The notes below the pieces were generated by a model. It was not told the origin of the DNA, did no database searches, and saw nothing but the letters and a program-made list of their open reading frames with translations. This document shows positions 5,643 to 9,915 of a DNA stretch of 9,915 bases, one piece after another (the stretch's first letter is position 1; the number at the start of each line of letters is the position of its first letter). The position numbers and the translations under genes are program-made. The DNA comes from JAFLCM01 sp964510955 (lineage in GTDB: Bacteria > Planctomycetota > Phycisphaerae > Phycisphaerales > UBA1924), in NCBI GenBank assembly GCA_964510955.1, contig CAZEDW010000069.1, positions 1 through 9,915 on the forward strand, read 5' to 3'.

Positions 5643-6257
5643 ATGAATCCATGCATGATGCACGAGCATGATCGAACGCTGGTGGTGCATGACGGGTCGC
5701 TGGCGGCGCTGGTCGCGTGCCTGATGGCGCCGGAGCTGCACGAGGTGGTGGCGTGGATGCCACCTTCGGGCTCGCCGCTGCGGGGGCTGGGCGCGCCGGA
5801 GCAGACCCAGGCGTCGCTGGTGACCCAGCAGGCGGAGCTTCTGGGGTATGGGGGCGTGGCGTCGGGCGAGCCCTTGAGCGCGCAGAAGCACACGGGTGAG
5901 CCTCAGCCGGCGAGCCGTTCGATCCAGACCAGCAGGCACCTGCTGGAGGCGATCGCGGCGGCCCAGGCCCTGGGGTGCCGCCGGGTGATCTGGCCCGTGG
6001 TTGCCGGTGAGAGCATGTCGGAGATGGCCGAGGCGGCCGAGCGGGCGGCCCTGCTGAACCGGCTGTGCTGGCTGGGGCTGGAAGAGCCGCGCCCGCGGGA
6101 CGGACGGCTGTCGCCGGAACCGGGCGCCTCGGCGGGCAAACCGATCCGGGTGGAGACGCCCTTTGTGGACCTGACGTCGGCCCAGGTGCTTGAAATGGCG
6201 GAGGACCTCGGAGCACCGATGCAGCTCTGCTGGGACGCGCCGGCGGTCACGGCTTGA
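5643..6257 (+). CDS. QueC-like protein, shortened and lacking PP-loop and zinc cysteines
   Basis: This 204-residue protein resembles 7-cyano-7-deazaguanine synthase (QueC/ExsB) in overall order. The N-terminus RTLVVHDGSLAALVACLM (11-28) aligns with the QueC PP-loop region, but the ATP-binding SGGxDS is replaced by HDGSLA (16-21). SRHLLEAIAAAQALGCRRVIWPV (97-119) corresponds to the QueC helix and strand that follow, then a helix AEAAERAALLNRL (129-141). KPIRVETPFVDLTSAQVLEMAEDLGAPMQLCW (166-197) is the best match, being the QueC substrate-side segment that usually continues into the zinc-binding Cys cluster. Here the protein ends seven residues later with only C196 left. It probably does not make preQ0 and may be a diverged paralogue of unknown role. 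ATG 5643 is the first start; ATG 5655 or 5658 are equally possible, as no Shine-Dalgarno sequence is visible. Confidence 0.6.
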   Translation: MNPCMMHEHDRTLVVHDGSLAALVACLMAPELHEVVAWMPPSGSPLRGLGAPEQTQASLVTQQAELLGYGGVASGEPLSAQKHTGEPQPASRSIQTSRHLLEAIAAAQALGCRRVIWPVVAGESMSEMAEAAERAALLNRLCWLGLEEPRPRDGRLSPEPGASAGKPIRVETPFVDLTSAQVLEMAEDLGAPMQLCWDAPAVTA

Positions 6258-6272
6258 GACCAGCCCTTCCAT

Positions 6273-6278
6273 TATCCT
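6273..6278 (+). promoter_or_regulatory. Possible -10 box of rplU
   Basis: TATCCT lies in an AT-richer pocket right after the QueC-like gene and would start a leader of about 175 nt before rplU. TTGAGA at 6254-6259 is only 13 nt upstream, too close for a normal -35, so the assignment rests on the -10 resemblance and position. Confidence 0.3.
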
Positions 6279-6333
6279 AACCAAGATCGATGACGAAACG
6301 GATTCGGGTGGGCCGGCTTGCAAACCGGGCTCT

Positions 6334-6410
6334 GGGGGGTAAACTGTTCCCCCCTCTTTCCCGGGCTCCTGTGCCCGGAAGTCCCGAACGGCCTTGTCCC
6401 GTGTCTGGGG
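6334..6410 (+). promoter_or_regulatory. Structured 5' leader of rplU with three successive hairpins
   Basis: Three GC-rich hairpins stand in a row in the 201 nt before rplU. The first is GGGGGG (6334-6339) / CCCCCC (6349-6354) with a 9-nt loop, followed by TCTTTC, which makes it resemble an attenuator or weak intrinsic terminator. The second is CCGGGC (6361-6366) / GCCCGG (6373-6378) with a 6-nt loop. The third is GGGG (6397-6400) / CCCC (6407-6410). Ribosomal protein operons often carry leader RNAs that bind the encoded protein, and an L21 leader is known in Bacillus; whether this one is related cannot be told by eye. An open frame (6290-6475) crosses the leader and overlaps the rplU start, but has no ribosome-binding site. 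Confidence 0.5.
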
Positions 6411-6458
6411 GTCCTTCCCCGGCGGAAGTGCAACGACCTTTGAGCAGGAGTTTGGTTC

Positions 6459-6776
6459 ATGTACGCGATCTTTGAAGACAGTGGCACCCAGCTCAAGGCG
6501 AAGGTCGGCGACGTCCTGATCATTGACCTGCGCGAGCTTCCCAGCGACGCCAAGACCGTGACCTTTGAGCGCGTGCTGATGGTCAGCGGCGACAAGGGCG
6601 CGAACATCGGCAACCCCTACCTGAAGGGCGCCAAGATCGTCGCCGACGTGCTGGAGCGCGAGTTCAAGGACGCCAAGATCGACATCGTGAAGTACAAGCG
6701 GCGAAAGGGCTTCAAGAAGAAGCAGGGCCATCGCCAGCGGTACATGCGCGTGAAGGTTACCGACATCAAAGCCTAA
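6459..6776 (+). CDS. rplU: 50S ribosomal protein L21 (bL21)
   Basis: This 105-residue protein has the normal length of bL21, which binds 23S rRNA in the large ribosomal subunit. Family features are clear: MYAIFEDSGTQLKAKVGDVL (1-20) with the usual Gln-Lys-Val-Gly layout, FERVLMVSGDKGANIGNPYLKGAKIVADVL (36-65), and the signature KYKRRKGFKKKQGHRQRYMRVKVTDI (78-103). ATG 6459 has GCAGGAG upstream, with GGAG at 6447-6450 and an 8-nt spacer. The gene usually heads an rplU-rpmA(-obg) operon, but here a convergent gene ends 28 nt after the stop, so rpmA is not adjacent. Regulation probably acts through the hairpin-rich leader. Confidence 0.97.
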   Translation: MYAIFEDSGTQLKAKVGDVLIIDLRELPSDAKTVTFERVLMVSGDKGANIGNPYLKGAKIVADVLEREFKDAKIDIVKYKRRKGFKKKQGHRQRYMRVKVTDIKA

Positions 6777-6784
6777 TGCCTCTA

Positions 6785-6821
6785 CGCGGCGGTTTTGTAT
6801 CGGGCTAGCCCACGCGCCGCG
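6785..6821. terminator. Nested inverted repeat at the rplU / DUF4259 junction
   Basis: CGCGGCG (6785-6791) pairs perfectly with CGCCGCG (6815-6821). The loop contains the palindrome GGGCTAGCCC (6802-6811), which covers the DUF4259 stop codon (6805-6807). GGTTTTGT lies within the loop rather than after the stem, so it is not a textbook intrinsic terminator. A bidirectional 3'-end role is plausible from its position. Confidence 0.35.
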
Positions 6822-7206
6822 CGAGGTCTCTCACGGCGGCCTGCCACTCGTCGCCCCCCGATTCCTCCCACAGCTCGCGCAGCTCCGAACGAGCGCCGAG
6901 CACTTTCGCGATCGCGTCTCGCGCGAGTCGCACGAGGTCCGAAGGTGGCACCATCGGGCGCATCCTGACCCACTCGTCCACAGCTTCGGTGTAGGCGTTC
7001 ATCACGCCGTTGTTCCCCTTGAGCCGAGCGATCACCTCGCAGGCCGCCAGCGCCCTGGACGCGACATCGGCGTCGAGTGGTTCGTCGGAATCGACCGTGG
7101 CATCCAGCGCCGAACGCACCGGGGCGAGGTCGCTCGCCGTCTTCAGCTCGCTGGCCCAATCCAGAGCGTCATCGTTGTCGAAAGGGTGCGGTCCCCAAGC
7201 TCCCAT
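6805..7206 (-). CDS. DUF4259 family protein
   Basis: This 133-residue protein matches the small DUF4259 family of unknown function. The family opening MGxWGxxPFDND is clear in MGAWGPHPFDNDDALDWASEL (1-21). It is followed by repeated Ala-rich helices with acidic faces, including ALAACEVIARLKGN (52-65) and DLVRLARDAIAKVL (90-103), and a C-terminal LWEESGGDEWQAAVRDLARRV (112-132). No signal peptide or membrane segment is seen, so it is probably cytoplasmic. The start is firm: a strong Shine-Dalgarno GGGGAGG (7218-7212 on the minus strand) sits 5 nt before the ATG. It lies 26 nt downstream of the lptD stop on the same strand and may be read from the lptD transcript, although the good ribosome-binding site would also suit independent expression. 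Members are often scattered singly in genomes, so context says little about function. Confidence 0.85.
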   Translation of the reverse strand: MGAWGPHPFDNDDALDWASELKTASDLAPVRSALDATVDSDEPLDADVASRALAACEVIARLKGNNGVMNAYTEAVDEWVRMRPMVPPSDLVRLARDAIAKVLGARSELRELWEESGGDEWQAAVRDLARRVG

Positions 7207-7232
7207 TGAATCCTCCCCTCAGCGGGCTCTCG

Positions 7233-9915
7233 CTAGTCCGCGAACGGTCCGAAGTCGATGCGGTCGCGTACCGGGTCGCGCCGATCGTTGGCGACGGGCA
7301 GGTCGTCGAACTCGTGGGTGAAGACCCGGCGGCGTTCGGCGCCGCTGGCCCCGGCGGGGGTGAAGACAAACCCGACGCCGAACTCATCGGTGATGGTGTT
7401 GACGTGGAAGCCCAGCTCGACGGTCCACTGGGGGAACCGGCGGGTGAGGCGCCCGCCGATGCTCTGGAACTCGTCGCGGTCGAGGTCGTACACGCCCTCG
7501 AGGGTGAGGGCGTACTTGCGGGTGAGCTCGTACTTGGCACCCATGTCGAAGTAGCGCGCGGAGATGGCCTCCAGGGCGCGGTACTCGGCGAAGGTGGAGA
7601 AGCCGAACCCGTGGTCGATCTGGACCCCGCCGGTGATGCGGGCCAGGCTGCTGTTGTCGGAGTCGTACAGCATGTCGCTGGTGATCGCGAGGGCGTCGGT
7701 GAGCTGGAGCACGGCGTCGTTGCTGAAGTACTGGCCCAGATTGGACAGTTCCGGGCGGGCCTCGATGAACCGGCCGAAGGGCGACTCGACGTCGGAGTCG
7801 CCGCTGGCCCACACGTAGTTGGTGTCGAGCTTGAGCAGGTCGACCGAGCGGAGCGTGCCGCGCGTCCCGGGGGAGGTGCCGGGGCGGTGCGTCTGCAGGG
7901 TGTTGACCGCGCCGACACGGACGGTCGACCCGGTTGCGATGGACTCGATGTTCTCGTCGTAGTTCGGGAGGCTCGTGGGGTCGACGTTGGAGCCGCTGGA
8001 GAAGGCCGTGAGGTTGGGGGTGATGATGTGGCGCAGGCCGTGGATGTCGAAGGTCTCTGATTCGACGCTCGAATCGGTCTTGGTGAGGCTGGTGGCGGCG
8101 CGGACGCCGGCCGAGCCCCAGTAGCGCTCGCGGTCCTGCGGCTCGCCGACGTTGAAGCTTCCGAAGTCGGTGTCGTAGCCGGTAAACCTTCCGACGGCGA
8201 AGGGCACGATGTTGACGGGCCCTGCGGTGAGCGGGGCCTCGAAATCATGGCGGGTATCGAACTTCGTGACGGTCAACTCGTCCAGGCCGCGGGCGCGGAG
8301 CATGGTGGCCAGGCTGTCGCCGGGGAGCAGCCCGAAACCCTGATCGGCACGCGAGATGGTGTTGTAGCCGTGCTCCTTGAGCCGGGCCTTATCGAACGCG
8401 AGCCGCTCGCTGGAGTAGCGGGCCTCGCCGGTGTAGCTGAGGAGGCCGCCGAAGAGGTCCTCGCCGACGCGGAAGTACTGGAACTCGGGGAGCTTCTCGC
8501 GCTGGTAGCCGAGCGACTCGAGCAGGTACTGGTTGGAGATGAAGTCGTTGAAGGTGCCGCGGAGCTCGGCGGTGATCGCCTCGTTGTCCTCGAGCCTTCG
8601 GAGGTAGAGCGAGTTGGCGTACTCGCGCCGGGTCTGGGCGTCGCGCCGGAAGAACGAATCGATGAAGGGGGCGTCGGAGATGTACGAGCCCTCGGCGAAG
8701 AGGGTCCAGTGCTCGTCGAGGCGCCAGAGCGCGTCGCCGGTGAGCAGCCCGCGGTTCTCCTGGGGCGGGTCGCGGTCGGCGCCGCTGGAGAGGTGGTCGC
8801 GGCCGGTGTCGTGGACGTAGTAGGCCAGGGTGTTGATGTTCAGGTCGGTGCGGACGATGTGCAGGTCGGTGCCGACGGCGGGCCCGCGGTCGAGGTAGCC
8901 GTCGACCAGGAGGTCCCATCGGTTGCCGCTGGGGGAGTTCAGGCCGAGGATGGTGTACATGTCCCACACGGTGCGCGTGACGCTGGACCCGGCGTTGCGC
9001 TCGAACTCGATGCGGCGGAGCGGGCTGGCCTTGAACTCGCCGGCGACCTTGGGCACGTAGGCCAGCGGGACGCCGCCGGCGGTGAACACCACGTCGCGGG
9101 CGTCGAAGGTGTTGACGGTCCGGCCCTCGGCGTTGGTGTCCCGCGCGATGGTGACCTCCGACAGGCCGATGGCAAAGCCCGGCTCGGCGAAGCTCACGTT
9201 GGCCAGGGTGGCCTTGCGGGCGGTGAACTCCTTGAGCGAGCGCTGGCGGATTTCCGAGGCGCGGAGGTAGAGCGGCATGCCGCGCTCGGCGTCGTAGGTC
9301 CAGAACACCGCGTCGAGCACCACGGCGCTGTTCTTGCGGATGTCGTAGTAGACCTTGGACCCGCGGAGCGTGTACTGGTCGGCGGCGGTGGTCGGGCCCT
9401 GGGGCTTGCGGTTGCGGACGGTGGCCTCGACGTCGCCTTCGAGGTAGACCCCGAGGATGTCCTTGGACGAGAAGCGGGTCGCGGCGGCGGCGTCTCGCGG
9501 GGCCACGAAGGCCACGGCGCGCTGGGCGGCGAGGTGCACGCTCTGAGCGCGCCCGATGGTGTCGTACTGCACGCTGACGCCGCCGGACATGATGAGCGCG
9601 CGGGCGGCGCCGTTGTTTTTTTCCGGGCCGCCTTCGAGGTCGACGAGCTGGTTGTCGGGGCTGTAGAACTCGACGACGCCTTCCTTGGGCGAAATCGGCG
9701 AGGTCCGCGGGGCGAGGGGCGAACGGGCGCGGGTGTCCACCGTCAGGTCGCGCCCGTCGAGCCCGCGGGGCGGCTCGCCGACGCCCTCGGGCAGCGGGTC
9801 GGTCGCGGTCGGGGCGGCCTGGTCGAGGGTGCGGATGGTCCCCTGACCGCCTTCGCCCTCGGGGCTGACGACCAGCCCGGCCTGCCCCGCGCCGGCGCCG
9901 GCCGCTTCGCCGGCC
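7233..9915 (-). CDS. lptD: LPS-assembly protein LptD (OstA), N-terminus beyond right edge
   Basis: This frame is open from the stop at 7233 to the right edge, giving 893 readable residues; GTG 9740 (residue 59) is an internal Val, not the start. LptD inserts lipopolysaccharide into the outer leaflet of the outer membrane. After a Gly/Ala/Pro-rich stretch (1-75), an OstA/LptA-like beta-jellyroll region covers about 78-260, with GVVEFYSPDN (79-88), an ALIMSGGVSVQYD segment (106-118), YTLRGSKVYYDIRKN (181-195) and repeated short strands. GVPLAYVPKVAG (281-292) matches the LptD junction between the periplasmic domain and the barrel, and YLDRGPAVGTDL (340-351) matches the barrel's 'RG' strand. A long series of alternating hydrophobic/aromatic strands continues to the end. 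The visible part has no cysteine. Identification as LptD rather than another OstA-type barrel is likely but rests on these motifs. DUF4259 follows after 26 nt. Confidence 0.85.
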   Translation of the reverse strand, partial: AGEAAGAGAGQAGLVVSPEGEGGQGTIRTLDQAAPTATDPLPEGVGEPPRGLDGRDLTVDTRARSPLAPRTSPISPKEGVVEFYSPDNQLVDLEGGPEKNNGAARALIMSGGVSVQYDTIGRAQSVHLAAQRAVAFVAPRDAAAATRFSSKDILGVYLEGDVEATVRNRKPQGPTTAADQYTLRGSKVYYDIRKNSAVVLDAVFWTYDAERGMPLYLRASEIRQRSLKEFTARKATLANVSFAEPGFAIGLSEVTIARDTNAEGRTVNTFDARDVVFTAGGVPLAYVPKVAGEFKASPLRRIEFERNAGSSVTRTVWDMYTILGLNSPSGNRWDLLVDGYLDRGPAVGTDLHIVRTDLNINTLAYYVHDTGRDHLSSGADRDPPQENRGLLTGDALWRLDEHWTLFAEGSYISDAPFIDSFFRRDAQTRREYANSLYLRRLEDNEAITAELRGTFNDFISNQYLLESLGYQREKLPEFQYFRVGEDLFGGLLSYTGEARYSSERLAFDKARLKEHGYNTISRADQGFGLLPGDSLATMLRARGLDELTVTKFDTRHDFEAPLTAGPVNIVPFAVGRFTGYDTDFGSFNVGEPQDRERYWGSAGVRAATSLTKTDSSVESETFDIHGLRHIITPNLTAFSSGSNVDPTSLPNYDENIESIATGSTVRVGAVNTLQTHRPGTSPGTRGTLRSVDLLKLDTNYVWASGDSDVESPFGRFIEARPELSNLGQYFSNDAVLQLTDALAITSDMLYDSDNSSLARITGGVQIDHGFGFSTFAEYRALEAISARYFDMGAKYELTRKYALTLEGVYDLDRDEFQSIGGRLTRRFPQWTVELGFHVNTITDEFGVGFVFTPAGASGAERRRVFTHEFDDLPVANDRRDPVRDRIDFGPFAD

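Noticed and set aside
3919..5646. Plus-strand open frame of 575 codons
   Set aside because: It crosses yraN in another frame and runs antisense to the Gfo/Idh/MocA-like gene; low-complexity Gly/Ala/Arg composition indicates a shadow frame.
5575..6216. N-terminal extension of the Gfo/Idh/MocA-like frame to 6216
   Set aside because: It would run antisense through the QueC-like gene and add about 200 Pro/Ala/Arg-rich residues without domain character.
6290..6475. Possible upstream peptide in the rplU leader
   Set aside because: It has no ribosome-binding site, passes through all the hairpins, and is Pro/Arg-rich; it was kept only as a remark under the leader.
7077..8060. Plus-strand open frame of 327 codons
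   Set aside because: It is antisense to DUF4259 and lptD, both well supported; the Val/Gly/Asp-rich translation is a typical shadow.
9738..9740. GTG as the start of lptD
   Set aside because: The frame stays open from here to the right edge with no ribosome-binding site before the GTG, and LptD is expected to have a signal peptide, so this is an internal Val.

Overview
The window looks like chromosomal DNA from a high-GC Gram-negative bacterium, most likely a planctomycete of the Phycisphaerae/Phycisphaerales type. That placement is inferred from a secreted protein with a C-terminal Cys-flanked (GC-type) dockerin pair, an LptD-type outer-membrane assembly protein, a lipoprotein with a SurA/PpiC-like domain, and a Gfo/Idh/MocA-related protein and a QueC-related protein that both look degenerate in the regions that normally bind cofactor or ATP. 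No mobile element, tRNA, rRNA or CRISPR array is visible.

Layout. (a) 1-2017 is accessory in character, with less GC-biased third codon positions. It holds a DUF7002-like gene running off the left edge (minus), a compact toxin-antitoxin pair of the UPF0175 / DUF3368 (PIN) type (plus), and a secreted GC-type dockerin protein (minus). (b) 2018-2636 is a gene-free interval with a promoter for the dockerin gene, several inverted repeats and a recurring CGATTCGGC motif. (c) 2637-4492 is a plus-strand two-gene unit, a SurA/PpiC-like lipoprotein and a YraN (UPF0102) nuclease-fold protein, joined by an ATGA overlap. (d) 4507-6257 is a divergent pair: a Gfo/Idh/MocA-like protein (minus) and a shortened QueC-like protein (plus). 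(e) 6258-6776 is a structured leader followed by rplU (bL21), without rpmA beside it. (f) 6805-9915 is a minus-strand DUF4259 gene preceded by lptD, whose N-terminus lies beyond the right edge.

How the genes relate. The SurA-like lipoprotein and LptD both belong to outer-membrane biogenesis; in proteobacteria SurA is a chaperone for LptD, so their proximity on opposite strands is suggestive but not proof of a link. The UPF0175/DUF3368 pair is a self-contained TA unit. The rest are housekeeping or lineage-specific genes. All three convergent gene junctions are very tight (14-28 nt), and each carries a GC-rich inverted repeat over the minus-strand stop codon with no clear U tract, which suggests a shared form of bidirectional 3'-end signal.

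I do not see a clearly new multi-gene system. The items most worth a second look are the degenerate QueC-like and Gfo/Idh/MocA-like divergent pair, the structured rplU leader, the DUF7002-like gene with an ADP-ribosyltransferase-like N-terminal motif next to a TA pair, the repeat-bearing gene-free interval, and the in-phase A_AAA_AAC heptamer in lptD.
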